From IMG/VR virus record IMGVR_UViG_3300042351_000717, positions 1-20,917 of that record: DNA of 20,917 nt, one strand, 5' to 3'. Both the position numbers and the translations under genes were made by a program. Within the stretch, counting starts at the first letter, position 1. Each line of letters begins with the position of its first letter. Under the pieces are notes generated by a model, which made no database searches, had not been told where the DNA came from, and saw only the letters and a program-made list of their open reading frames with translations. Below, in pieces: positions 12,516 through 20,523 of this stretch. This stretch comes from a virus.

Positions 12516-13413
12516 CTAAATTTTTAATAATTCGTTTGACACCTTGCTCGAATGACATTGGTTTATAATCGGACATGACCGATCTCAGTTTGTCAATGTT
12601 GGGTCTACGTGTTGCAGTACTGCCGGCCTTGCCAGGAGAGGAAGTCCACTCAGGGTCAGTGTGACCCAGTTCTTCGGCAATGACTTTTACTGCATCCCGA
12701 ATGGTAATTTCTCTATCATTGCCTATGTTGAACAATTCACGTGTTTGTGTTTTGGCGCAGAATATGCTGGCTCGAACAGCATCTTCTACATGACAAAAAC
12801 TGCGTGTTTCTTCCGGGCCAACAACTTCAAATATACCATTTTGAATCTTGGCAATTTGATCTGCCAAGAAATGACCAGCCTTGCTGTTGTCACCATACAC
12901 ATTAAAGTACCGTATCATTACATAGGGCAACGGTGAGTTGGTCAAGTAGTTTTCTGCACAGATCTTGGGCAAACGATAACTCCATCTAGCATTGTGAATA
13001 TTGTTGATCGTGATATCTGTATGCTCAGCCACAGGACTAACCGGATCGTCACTTACTACTTCACTGGAACTAGCGTACACTAGTTTTTTTAACTGTTTAT
13101 TCATGCCGGCAAATTCAAATACATTGAAGTCGCCGACCATGTTGTTCCATAACACTTGGTTGGGACGCTCGTAAAAGTTCTTGGTTCCGTTGATTGCACC
13201 ATAGTGATAGATGTAATCAAAGTCCACAGGCAAGTCTGCGTAGGCCACATCGCCTGCAGTCAAGTCCACATCGATAAACTTGTCACAGGGCGGTATGGTT
13301 GAGCTACGACTATGGTTGTCCATGGCCCATACTACATTTTTTTTATCGTGTTTGAGTTGGCGGCAGATTTCTGTGCCCAACAAGCCGCTGGCACCGGTTA
13401 CTAATATTTTCAT
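12502..13413 (-). CDS. NAD-dependent nucleotide-sugar epimerase/dehydratase
   Basis: An extended SDR of 303 residues. The NAD-binding motif TGASGLLG is at 6-13, the SSSEV active strand at 115-119, the catalytic YRLPK (Y146, K150), and IRYFNVYG at 167-174 is the usual substrate-domain entry of GalE/RmlB-like enzymes. It should epimerise, dehydrate or decarboxylate an NDP-sugar; placed right after a UDP-sugar dehydrogenase, a UDP-uronic acid or derivative is a reasonable substrate, but this is inference. It is the last gene of the seven-gene cassette, overlapping the dehydrogenase by 4 bases. Its end contains the -35 box of the queE promoter. Confidence 0.85.
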   Translation of the reverse strand: MKILVTGASGLLGTEICRQLKHDKKNVVWAMDNHSRSSTIPPCDKFIDVDLTAGDVAYADLPVDFDYIYHYGAINGTKNFYERPNQVLWNNMVGDFNVFEFAGMNKQLKKLVYASSSEVVSDDPVSPVAEHTDITINNIHNARWSYRLPKICAENYLTNSPLPYVMIRYFNVYGDNSKAGHFLADQIAKIQNGIFEVVGPEETRSFCHVEDAVRASIFCAKTQTRELFNIGNDREITIRDAVKVIAEELGHTDPEWTSSPGKAGSTATRRPNIDKLRSVMSDYKPMSFEQGVKRIIKNLVDKS

Positions 13414-14183
13414 TTGATAAATTTCTCGTTGTCGTCAATTACACTTTGAATCAGTTTGAAGTCAAGACCCAGTTTCTTGATCAAGTTATTCCACGCACTG
13501 GTGTCTTTGGGCAAGCAATGGCCTCCGTAACCACGTGTGTTTTTATTGGCCATCAAGTATGCAGGATTGATACAGTCACGTTGCGTGATGGCATTGTACA
13601 CATTCATGTAGTTGGCGTCTAGTTTTTGACAAACTTCATAAGTGACGTTGGCAAAGGTCACCTGCATGGCATGGTGTACGTTGTTAAAATACTTGACAAT
13701 TTCTGCTTCTGTAGGTTTAACGCAGGCCACATGCTTGGGATAGAAACCGTGAATCTTTTTAATCAACTCAAAGTCTTCTTCACGATAGCTGCCAATGATC
13801 AACAGATCATGATTGTGAATAAAGTCTGCCAGTGCAGTCTTGGCACGTAGGAACTCTGGCACACTACAGATTTTCATACGTGGATACTCTGCACTGAGCC
13901 GTTCGCTTGTGCCCGGTACCACTGTGCTTTTAACTGCAATCAATCCTCGGTAGTTTAGTCCATCAAGGTCTTTGATTACATTTTCTACAATGCTGGTGTC
14001 ACAGTCTCCGTTCGGTGCTTGATTGGTTGGCACACTGACAAAAACACAATCAGCGTCTATAACGTCCATGATAGATGATCCTTCGTATGCAGGATCAAAG
14101 AAGCACATGTTATGGCCCAGATACTCTAGTCCTTCGTACACTGCTTTGCCAACAGTACCTTTTCCAATTACACCCACGTTCAT
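13410..14183 (-). CDS. UDP-glucose/GDP-mannose dehydrogenase family, short form
   Basis: The N-terminal GKGTVGKAV (7-15) is the NAD-binding loop, VSVPTN is at 49-54, KSTVVPGT at 85-92, EIVKYFNN at 161-168 and the catalytic-cysteine segment GYGGHCLPKD at 218-227 (C223). These define the family that oxidises NDP-hexoses to uronic acids in two steps. At 257 residues it ends soon after the catalytic Cys and dimer helix; the C-terminal nucleotide-binding domain of ordinary family members (about 400+ residues) is absent. It may work with a partner or be a phage-shortened form. It overlaps its neighbours by 4 bases on both sides. Confidence 0.85.
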   Translation of the reverse strand: MNVGVIGKGTVGKAVYEGLEYLGHNMCFFDPAYEGSSIMDVIDADCVFVSVPTNQAPNGDCDTSIVENVIKDLDGLNYRGLIAVKSTVVPGTSERLSAEYPRMKICSVPEFLRAKTALADFIHNHDLLIIGSYREEDFELIKKIHGFYPKHVACVKPTEAEIVKYFNNVHHAMQVTFANVTYEVCQKLDANYMNVYNAITQRDCINPAYLMANKNTRGYGGHCLPKDTSAWNNLIKKLGLDFKLIQSVIDDNEKFIK

Positions 14184-14596
14184 TTGTCATCTCCTGGAAT
14201 GATTGAATCTACTCTGTACGTGTCAGTTTCGTAGTCTTCTCCGCCACGTGGACCTTCGGCAAAGGCAATAAATGTACAGCCATCCACTGTGGTTTTCATG
14301 GCATGAATCTCATTGGGTGGGCTGATAATAAAGTCACCTTTTCTAGCCAAGAATTCTGTAGGTGTTACGTCACTGTCTACGGGTTTGCTGTAGTACACCA
14401 TACTGCCTGTGAGCACATAGGTATATTGAGTAGTGTGTTTGTGATAGTGATTACCACGTACTGCACCGGCTGTGTTGGTAATCAAGCAAGCGTGATTGAT
14501 ACCGGCCTTGTAAAAGATATCTGTAATTGTGCCACGGTCGTCGCTGAACGTTCCTAGCCCTGTTTCGTTGTTGTTGTAAATGTTGTATTGTTTCAT
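14180..14596 (-). CDS. Cupin-fold sugar isomerase/epimerase-like protein
   Basis: A 138-residue cupin with the metal-binding pattern RGNHYHKHTTQYTYVLTG (47-64; H50, H52, H54) and a second cupin strand set at IISPPNEIHAMK. RGNHYH... is typical of WxcM/FdtA-like 3,4-ketoisomerases and related dTDP-4-keto-sugar enzymes. With the dehydrogenase, epimerase, C-methyltransferase-like and glycosyltransferase genes it fits unusual-sugar synthesis. The precise reaction cannot be told; a simple sugar-binding cupin is the alternative. It overlaps both neighbours by 4 bases. Confidence 0.7.
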   Translation of the reverse strand: MKQYNIYNNNETGLGTFSDDRGTITDIFYKAGINHACLITNTAGAVRGNHYHKHTTQYTYVLTGSMVYYSKPVDSDVTPTEFLARKGDFIISPPNEIHAMKTTVDGCTFIAFAEGPRGGEDYETDTYRVDSIIPGDDK

Positions 14597-15825
14597 TGTG
14601 ATATAAACCTTGTGTTGGGATTGATGCGTAATAATGCTTGCTTAAGACCTTCGCCAATGTTCCAACTTAAAATTAGAGCGTATGGATTGGGATACTTTGC
14701 AAATTCATTATCATCTAAGATTGGTATACGGCTAAGAGGAGTATACTTACCTTGCTTGTGTTCACTAGCATCGGTAATACAATGCAGGTGTGTTTTATTT
14801 AGGCCATGCCACGCAAGCCATGTATTTGCTTTGGCGGCAGCACCCACGCCAATGATCACAGCGTCAGGTTCGTCTTGTAGTATTTGATAAAATTTAGCCA
14901 ACCATGTGTTGCGTTGTTGTTCAAACTTCTTTTGAAGGCCCACGTAAAAGCCTGGATCAAATAGGCCAGCAGTGGTTTCTGTGTGGATAGCATTCGACAC
15001 CTTTTCCGGCACTCCTGCACCTGTGCTTTTTCTTGCTACCACACGCAAACTACCACCATGATAATCAACCACATCAAAGTCCGCAATTTCTAATCCAGCC
15101 TCTGCCAACAAGTTGTGCAGGCTCTTGATAGTAAAGTAACTGATGTGTTCATGATACACCATGTCAGTGAAGCGTCCGCTACGAACCATTTCCAGCCAGT
15201 ATGGAACTTCAAACACAAATACACCATCCGTGTCTAGTAGAAAACTTACACCATGTGCAAACTCTGTAGGATCGTTAGCATGATTGAATACATTGTTGGC
15301 AATGACAACTGAGGCACGACCATGTTTGGGAACAAGATCATAAGCAACATTGGGATGAAATAATGCCTGTACTGCATCAACTCCTTGTGATTTGGCCAAC
15401 TCACACATTGCACTGCTGGAATCAATGCCCAACGTGGCGGTTGATTCATTGTTGAATTGTCGGATCAAGTATGCATCGTTGCTGCCAATTTCCACCACAA
15501 GACCCGCAGTGTTGTATTTTGATTTGATAGTTGTGGCAAACTCGTCCCAGTGATCTCTTGCTGTCTTTGAGTTGCTGGATGTGTAACTGTAACTGTACAA
15601 GTTGTATCTTGCTTCGGCATTGCTGACATACCCCAATTGCAACATGCCTGAGTTGGGATTCAAATGTACTTGCAATGGAAACACTGGCTCACTTAGATTC
15701 AACTGATCCCGGGACACAAACGTGTCTGCGTAGGCGTGTTGTCCAAAGTCCAATACCTTGGTCACTGATTCTGTAGTGATTAAACATGTGTCCAACTGTC
15801 TGCTGTGTGTTATGTCTGTTGTCAT
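14593..15825 (-). CDS. Sugar C-methyltransferase-like protein, zinc site degenerate
   Basis: The 410-residue protein has the three-part layout of NDP-sugar 3-C-methyltransferases (TylC3/TcaB9 type): an N-terminal zinc-ribbon-like part, a SAM domain with VVEIGSNDAYLI (110-121) and NNVFNHAND (177-185), and YHEHISYF (224-231) leading into the C-terminal domain with GVGAAAKANT. In this family the N-terminal part usually has four cysteines; here only C14 remains and the second CxxC site reads NPNSG (56-60), so structural zinc is probably lost. The YHEH catalytic segment is intact, so methyl transfer is still plausible. It overlaps the GT and cupin genes by 4 bases each. Confidence 0.8.
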   Translation of the reverse strand: MTTDITHSRQLDTCLITTESVTKVLDFGQHAYADTFVSRDQLNLSEPVFPLQVHLNPNSGMLQLGYVSNAEARYNLYSYSYTSSNSKTARDHWDEFATTIKSKYNTAGLVVEIGSNDAYLIRQFNNESTATLGIDSSSAMCELAKSQGVDAVQALFHPNVAYDLVPKHGRASVVIANNVFNHANDPTEFAHGVSFLLDTDGVFVFEVPYWLEMVRSGRFTDMVYHEHISYFTIKSLHNLLAEAGLEIADFDVVDYHGGSLRVVARKSTGAGVPEKVSNAIHTETTAGLFDPGFYVGLQKKFEQQRNTWLAKFYQILQDEPDAVIIGVGAAAKANTWLAWHGLNKTHLHCITDASEHKQGKYTPLSRIPILDDNEFAKYPNPYALILSWNIGEGLKQALLRINPNTRFISQ

Positions 15826-16643
15826 TTTGGAAGTTTAAATTGTGTTGTTTGATTGTTTGGATCGTTGGCCTTCATAAGTGCCCATGGATCAATTTTTCCT
15901 GCGGCTGCCGCATCCCAGTGGGCGGTGTCGATATTTTTAGATCGCATATACGCAGCCAGTTTACCAACATCCACAAGCCGATTGTGTGTGACGTACTTGT
16001 TATGGAAGTCTTCGGGATTTTTTGGATTGCCTTCAAAGTACTTTTTCTTTTTGGCATTTTCATCTGCATTATTACCAGTTAAATCATGACGGTCGTGTGT
16101 GACATCTACTTCAATGATTTTCATTATGTCCAGCAGATAAGCCATTTGACTAACTTCAGCATCAATCAATTGATGCTTGCTAAGATAACCTGTTAGCTCT
16201 GGCCACTCTGCTGGTATAATGGGAAATATACTGTATGGATGTTCATTGTGAGTGTGTACTTTTAACAACTTGAACTCTCCAGTGCATTCTATAATACGTT
16301 GGTCCCATGCTTGTGTTGACATGATGGCATCGTCGCACCAAACAAACAACCAATCAGCATTGGCATGTGTGGCAAGTGTATTAAAATAACGATTGAGTGC
16401 TCCGTAACCTAACGGTTCAAACTCCAGTGCAGTATACGTTACATCTCGTTGGTCTAGTACGGGTTGAATCGCATTGACAAAATGTTCACACCCAATTTCA
16501 TCGTTGCTGTCAATGCCAAACACAAATTGTATTTGACTCAAGTCGTGGGCATTATCCAGCAGACTAAACACACTGCGGCTCAGTGCATCTGTGCGTTTGT
16601 GCGTGGGAAGTAGTACGGCTATTTTAAATTCACGATTTGTCAT
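15822..16643 (-). CDS. GT2-like glycosyltransferase
   Basis: The 273-residue protein opens with a GT-A strand and LLPTHKR (11-17). It has VFGIDSND (41-48), and FVWCDDAIM (100-108) supplies a DxD-like acidic pair for metal and nucleotide-sugar binding. This suits a family 2-like transferase moving a sugar from an NDP donor. No membrane segment or signal is present. It lies in the cassette after the SDR with a 14-base overlap and before the C-methyltransferase-like gene with 4 bases, so it is a natural user of the sugar made by the neighbours. The acceptor (DNA base, virion protein, surface glycan) is unknown. Confidence 0.75.
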   Translation of the reverse strand: MTNREFKIAVLLPTHKRTDALSRSVFSLLDNAHDLSQIQFVFGIDSNDEIGCEHFVNAIQPVLDQRDVTYTALEFEPLGYGALNRYFNTLATHANADWLFVWCDDAIMSTQAWDQRIIECTGEFKLLKVHTHNEHPYSIFPIIPAEWPELTGYLSKHQLIDAEVSQMAYLLDIMKIIEVDVTHDRHDLTGNNADENAKKKKYFEGNPKNPEDFHNKYVTHNRLVDVGKLAAYMRSKNIDTAHWDAAAAGKIDPWALMKANDPNNQTTQFKLPK

Positions 16644-17250
16644 GGGGAGTTATTGTGATTTGTTCTATCTTGTATTTAATAGCAGTTGCAATGGCCTCAG
16701 CAATATCTGCAGGTGTCAGTGCAGGACCTTTGGCATAGAGTTTTTCAATTTCATCTGGGGTTTTTGCACCTTGATAATTTTGTTTTAACATATTGCTACG
16801 TATTTTACCAGGCCTGATTTCTGTAAAGAGCACGTTGGGATACTGTTTCTTCACTGTATTCATACTGTAATGCAATGCGGCCTTGGCGGCAGTGTAGAAT
16901 ATGTTATACACAATAGGATCATCAATGTTACTGCTGGTGATATAAATGAAATGTCCGGTGGCACGTTGCTGAACATATTGCTTGGCCAACAGCAATGCGC
17001 CTGTGAAGTTTACATCAACTTGATTTTGCTGATTTTGCCAGGTGTTATCTTGCCAGCCCCGGAACGCACCTACATTAGCACCGGCACAGTTAATAACAAT
17101 GTCGTATGGAGATAGATCCAATTGATCTATTGCTTCAAAATTGGATAAATCTAGTTCGTTCCTTGTTGGCGCTGTAATTGTGTGTTGGCCAAACAGTTTG
17201 ACACATGCTTGACCGACACCAGAACTACCGCCGGTGATGAATATGTTCAC
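16630..17250 (-). CDS. Classical short-chain dehydrogenase/reductase
   Basis: The 206-residue SDR has TGGSSGVG at 6-13 for the cofactor, NCAG at 54-57, N81, the catalytic Ser in ITSSN (104-108) and the YTAAK pair (Y119, K123). It should reduce or oxidise a small alcohol/ketone with NAD(P). It is short for the family (~250) but the catalytic set is complete. Its place between queD and a glycosyltransferase suggests a keto-sugar or a pterin/deazapurine-related substrate; the sugar is likelier given the rest of the cassette. ATGA overlap with queD. Confidence 0.85.
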   Translation of the reverse strand: MNIFITGGSSGVGQACVKLFGQHTITAPTRNELDLSNFEAIDQLDLSPYDIVINCAGANVGAFRGWQDNTWQNQQNQVDVNFTGALLLAKQYVQQRATGHFIYITSSNIDDPIVYNIFYTAAKAALHYSMNTVKKQYPNVLFTEIRPGKIRSNMLKQNYQGAKTPDEIEKLYAKGPALTPADIAEAIATAIKYKIEQITITPHDKS

Positions 17251-17753
17251 GCAAACAGATCCTCATTCCATTCACGATGACCTTCACGGAAAGCCATGTT
17301 AGCTTGTGTCTCACGTACTTCTACTCGATAGCACCACAAACGAGCTGCCTCTCCTGGACCCCACATTTCGGGAATGTACACTCCATTCACATACTTGTAC
17401 AACATGTCACTGAGTCCTTCGCAGCCTAGGCGAGGTAATACTACAACCTTGGCCATTTTCTTTTCCACTAACAAGTTGTATGTGGCCATTTCTGGATCAT
17501 CCGCTGCCACAATTAGTGTATGATCAAATTGGTCTTCTAATGTCTTTTTAAGTTCTTTAAGTCCACCGTAATCAGCGGCCCAGTTGCGAACATCCAGTTC
17601 ATTGGTACCAAAGTAAAATTTCATACTGAATGAATATCCATGTATCAAATTACAATGACTGTCTGCCCTCCACTGTCTATACGCACATGGAAATGCGTCG
17701 TGATACTCTTTAGTACTTGTATATTTGTAAACTACGGGATTTAATGTTGTCAT
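17247..17753 (-). CDS. queD: 6-carboxytetrahydropterin synthase (QueD/PTPS family)
   Basis: QueD makes 6-carboxy-tetrahydropterin from dihydroneopterin triphosphate, the step between FolE and QueE. The 168-residue protein has YRQWRADSHCNLIHGYSF (25-42), containing the catalytic Cys region and HG motif, and FDHTLIV (76-82) with the Asp-His pair. Compared with E. coli QueD (AAHR...CGRLHGHSF) two zinc-ligand positions appear as Tyr (Y25, Y40), with H33 and H38 present. I recall a subfamily with FRQWRA...SHC...HGY, so this may be a real variant rather than decay. AGGAG lies 7 bases before the ATG, downstream of the promoter at 17771. It is the first gene of the coupled cassette. Confidence 0.85.
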   Translation of the reverse strand: MTTLNPVVYKYTSTKEYHDAFPCAYRQWRADSHCNLIHGYSFSMKFYFGTNELDVRNWAADYGGLKELKKTLEDQFDHTLIVAADDPEMATYNLLVEKKMAKVVVLPRLGCEGLSDMLYKYVNGVYIPEMWGPGEAARLWCYRVEVRETQANMAFREGHREWNEDLFA

Positions 17754-17770
17754 GCTGTTTCTCCTATGTT

Positions 17771-17799
17771 ATTGTAGCATAGGCAGCAGAGTTTGTAAA
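17771..17799 (-). promoter_or_regulatory. sigma70-type promoter of the queD cassette
   Basis: Minus strand TTTACA, 17-base spacer, TACAAT. The predicted start is about 10 bases downstream, leaving a short leader with AGGAG before queD. It sits in the only real gap (90 bases) between the HIT gene and queD, so it should drive all seven cassette genes. Confidence 0.7.
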
Positions 17800-17843
17800 G
17801 CGGGAATGATGCCGAAGACCGCTGTAAAGAAATATTTATCGTA

Positions 17844-18263
17844 TCACACATCGGGATGCGTATAACTGCCTGTGCGATAGTTGCCTTGGCCGGGAATGGT
17901 ATTCCTAACACCGCCAATGGGATCCTCTACGTCGCCAGTTCTTCGTGGAATCAAGTGTACGTGTGGCCAAGGCACTGTCTGCCCGGCTGCCGCACCATAG
18001 TTTAATCCAATGTTAAATCCATCCCAGGCACCCAATTCGACCTGCGATTGCCCGTGATAGATTGCATCTTGCACAGCATCCATCAGCACACCCACTGTGT
18101 TGTATTTAGGTACAAACAACAGGTGTCCTGGGGTCACAGGATAGATATCCTCGAACACTTGTACATGAAAATCTTCACGTACCAATTCAGTCCAAGGCGC
18201 ATGTTGTTTGTTAATTTCCTGCGGCAACCCAGGAACGATTTCTTTTGTGTGTGGTAAAGTCAT
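17844..18263 (-). CDS. HIT-family hydrolase, first triad His replaced
   Basis: The 139-residue protein has GHLLFVPK (47-53), NIGLNYGAAAGQTV (85-98), and WPHVHLIPRRTGDVEDP (99-115) followed by GGVRNTIPG, the layout of HIT nucleotide hydrolases/transferases acting on Ap4A, AMP conjugates or similar. In most members the motif is HxHxHxx; here the first His is W99, while H101 (the nucleophile position) and H103 remain. The ATG at 18263 has AAGGA six bases upstream and is preferred to an upstream ATG at 18299 inside the lipoprotein gene. It lies 11 bases after that gene and is probably co-transcribed with it. Confidence 0.85.
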   Translation of the reverse strand: MTLPHTKEIVPGLPQEINKQHAPWTELVREDFHVQVFEDIYPVTPGHLLFVPKYNTVGVLMDAVQDAIYHGQSQVELGAWDGFNIGLNYGAAAGQTVPWPHVHLIPRRTGDVEDPIGGVRNTIPGQGNYRTGSYTHPDV

Positions 18264-18274
18264 AATTGATCCTT

Positions 18275-19552
18275 TTATTTGACAGTGGTGTAACCCCAAG
18301 GCTTACTAAAATATTCCGACAGTTGAATCTGTGCAGATTCGTTGTTTAACAAATCAAATCCGTGATACTGAGCGTAATAAAAGTCCCAGCCAACACTGTG
18401 TTTGGGATTTTGTATCCATTCGGCCCGACTCCATGGCATATACTCGGACCATTGTACCCCAGAAACTCTGCTGTTAAATTTGGATCCCAACAGTTCAAAC
18501 ACCGCCGCAATTTTGGTTCGTTGCAGTGCATAGTCGAGCGGTTGGTTAACCCAAGGTACAACACTGGGATCTACGTCTTTGCCAGTTGCACCAATGTGGA
18601 TGGTGTCTAATAGAATTGGTTTTTGATACAGGGTAGCAATGCGCTGAATGTCAACAATCAAATTAAATATCACAGTGTCGTTGATTACACTGGCCAATGT
18701 GGTGCCACTGGACTTGGTCACTTGTGTGCCAACATGCACTGCAACAAGATCTACTCGATTCCATACCTGGGTAGTACAGCGATCGCAGGATTCATAAATC
18801 AATTTGCCTGTGTACACAGTTTTGATCTGAGCAATAACGTTGTCCCAGTCGGCCATGTAAGGGGTTGTATCAAGCCCGAGGTTCATGGTTCCGATATAAA
18901 ACCCGTCCACTTTGTATTTCTCTGCTTCTGTGGCCAATACTCGTTGATACGAGACTAAAGTGTTAAAGAAATTTGCGGTAGAGAATGTAGGTGGCAATGC
19001 AAATGTTGAACCGGTACAGCCAGGACAGATATTTACATCATTGATGTGATTGACTGGAATTGCTTTGATAAACACACGGAGTCCTCGGTCTTTGGAGTAC
19101 TTGACCAGTCGCCAAAAATCTTTAGGTATGTTCTTATCACGGTTGTAGGCAATTGGGCTTGAGTCATACAATTCTAAATGTCCAGTTTTGACATCAATGG
19201 GAATATTGGTCTGAAAAACAATTGTATCAAATCCAACACAATCAATCTTATCAATAACCTGAGACACAGCATCGTATCCTACTACCAATTTACCGTCCGC
19301 GGTATAGTCAATTTGTTCGAATCGCATGTCCACGATTGCACTGCGGTATTTGTCAGAGCTTATTGCAGGCTTTACTATGCAATTAGTAAGAGCCGAAACT
19401 GTGTGTGTAGTAGGGGCAGGTGTGGACGCAACTGCTATAGTAGTTTCTATTGCAGTGGCACCAGGCCCGGTTATCGGAGTTCCAGCCCCACCTCCGCCAC
19501 CACACCCAGTTAGGAATAAAACCAGCCCAATTGTGCTAATAATAAAACGCAT
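18275..19552 (-). CDS. Lipoprotein with TIM-barrel glycosidase-like domain
   Basis: Residues 1-17 are a lipoprotein signal with lipobox LTGC (C17), followed by a run of Gly and a Thr/Ala/Pro-rich linker to about residue 55. With Gly at +2 it would be sorted to the outer membrane. The rest (about 65-425) has beta/alpha-barrel rhythm: IVDMRFEQIDY, GFDTIVFQTNIP, GLRVFIKAIP, VDGFYIGTMN, WNRVDLVAVHVG and WSEYMPWSRAEW. It resembles GH113/GTA-TIM-like barrels, but the usual GTE acid is GTM (221-223), so catalysis is uncertain. It has its own near-consensus promoter, typical of a moron gene altering the host envelope. It looks host-derived. Confidence 0.75.
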   Translation of the reverse strand: MRFIISTIGLVLFLTGCGGGGGAGTPITGPGATAIETTIAVASTPAPTTHTVSALTNCIVKPAISSDKYRSAIVDMRFEQIDYTADGKLVVGYDAVSQVIDKIDCVGFDTIVFQTNIPIDVKTGHLELYDSSPIAYNRDKNIPKDFWRLVKYSKDRGLRVFIKAIPVNHINDVNICPGCTGSTFALPPTFSTANFFNTLVSYQRVLATEAEKYKVDGFYIGTMNLGLDTTPYMADWDNVIAQIKTVYTGKLIYESCDRCTTQVWNRVDLVAVHVGTQVTKSSGTTLASVINDTVIFNLIVDIQRIATLYQKPILLDTIHIGATGKDVDPSVVPWVNQPLDYALQRTKIAAVFELLGSKFNSRVSGVQWSEYMPWSRAEWIQNPKHSVGWDFYYAQYHGFDLLNNESAQIQLSEYFSKPWGYTTVK

Positions 19553-19586
19553 AATACTTTCACCAAGAGTTGTTTAATGTACACGT

Positions 19587-19615
19587 ATTATAACAAATTA
19601 AGAATTATTGGTCAA
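19587..19615 (-). promoter_or_regulatory. sigma70 promoter of the lipoprotein gene
   Basis: Minus strand TTGACC, 17-base spacer, TATAAT, one of the best promoters in the window. Predicted start near 19580, giving a leader of about 28 bases with GGTGAAAG before the ATG at 19552. The -35 box overlaps the last codons of the sulfotransferase-like gene. Confidence 0.8.
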
Positions 19616-20204
19616 CTAGCCATTTTTGATAAACTTGGTGCAATTCTTCCCAATTTAAGATTAATTCTTTGTAATTTCTTGGATTTTTAATACTTTGGTG
19701 TGTGTATTCGGAATTTACTATGTAATCAATGCCCAGTTGGTCGGCCACATACTTTTCTGGAACAGCGGCACCCACTAAACTATTGTAGTCGATGCGGATC
19801 ACACTGTTGTACCTTGACATAACTTCTGAATCGACCAACTGATATGTAATATGCAACCCATGTAATAAATTTGTAAAGTCGTCAGGATCCACATTGAATG
19901 GAGCCACTGGGGTATCTGTATAGACAAAAAATTCATCTGTGTGTTTTGCCACAAAATAACTGACAGCCACATCAAAATAATTTGACCGATCACAAACAAC
20001 CAATGTAACAGAATCTCTTATCTCTCGAGGTATTTCCAATAACTCGTCAACGTTGTTGGTGTGATATATCCAACTGCCAGGCAAAAGAGTACAGTTTGAA
20101 TACCGGAATGCAGTTGGTGCTAATAATCCGATCAACAAAGATTCAACCCAGTGGCTACCAGTACGCCCTGGGCCGTAAATGACAAAGTTTTTATATCGTT
20201 CCAC
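19605..20204 (-). CDS. Sulfotransferase-like protein
   Basis: The 199-residue protein starts with the P-loop-like [15 protein letters not shown] (10-24), the 5'-phosphosulfate loop of PAPS-dependent sulfotransferases. [14 protein letters not shown] (71-84) gives the Arg and Ser of the 3'-phosphate site. The C-terminus ends with helices. It would transfer sulfate to an alcohol or sugar; P-loop kinases are the alternative but lack the R...S pair. It is shorter than typical bacterial members (~280). It overlaps the ferredoxin gene by 14 bases. A substrate made by the sugar cassette is possible but unproven. Confidence 0.65.
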   Translation of the reverse strand: MERYKNFVIYGPGRTGSHWVESLLIGLLAPTAFRYSNCTLLPGSWIYHTNNVDELLEIPREIRDSVTLVVCDRSNYFDVAVSYFVAKHTDEFFVYTDTPVAPFNVDPDDFTNLLHGLHITYQLVDSEVMSRYNSVIRIDYNSLVGAAVPEKYVADQLGIDYIVNSEYTHQSIKNPRNYKELILNWEELHQVYQKWLVDQ

Positions 20205-20523
20205 GGTCTAAGTGCTGTAGTTTATCTGGTACATTGGTCCATTTTTCATGGTCTGGCAGTGGTGCCTTACTTTTGGTAATAACAGGCCATAGCTTTGCCA
20301 GCTCAGCATTGATAGCTATAAATGCCCGTTGCGTTTCCGGAACATCCTCTTCAGCATAAATTGCATTTACTGGACATTCTGGAACACATACTGCACAGTC
20401 AATGCATTCGTCTGGATCAATGGCCAAAAAGTTTGGTCCTTCGACAAAACAATCTACCGGGCATACATCAACACAGTCTGTGTGTTTGCATAAAATGCAG
20501 TCGTCAGTTACAACATAGGTCAT
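20191..20523 (-). CDS. fdxA: 7Fe-type ferredoxin, FdxA-like
   Basis: The 110-residue protein matches the 3Fe-4S/4Fe-4S ferredoxin family: cysteines at 9, 12, 17, 21, 25, 40, 43, 46 and 50, with [19 protein letters not shown] (15-33) and [19 protein letters not shown] (36-54), and the C-terminal tail with LNAEL-like helix and LQHL. It transfers electrons at low potential in the cytoplasm. It closely resembles betaproteobacterial FdxA as I remember it. It overlaps folE by 4 bases and the sulfotransferase-like gene by 14, so it is co-made with FolE. An obvious possible partner is the radical-SAM enzyme QueE at 11626. Confidence 0.93.
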   Translation of the reverse strand: MTYVVTDDCILCKHTDCVDVCPVDCFVEGPNFLAIDPDECIDCAVCVPECPVNAIYAEEDVPETQRAFIAINAELAKLWPVITKSKAPLPDHEKWTNVPDKLQHLDRGTI

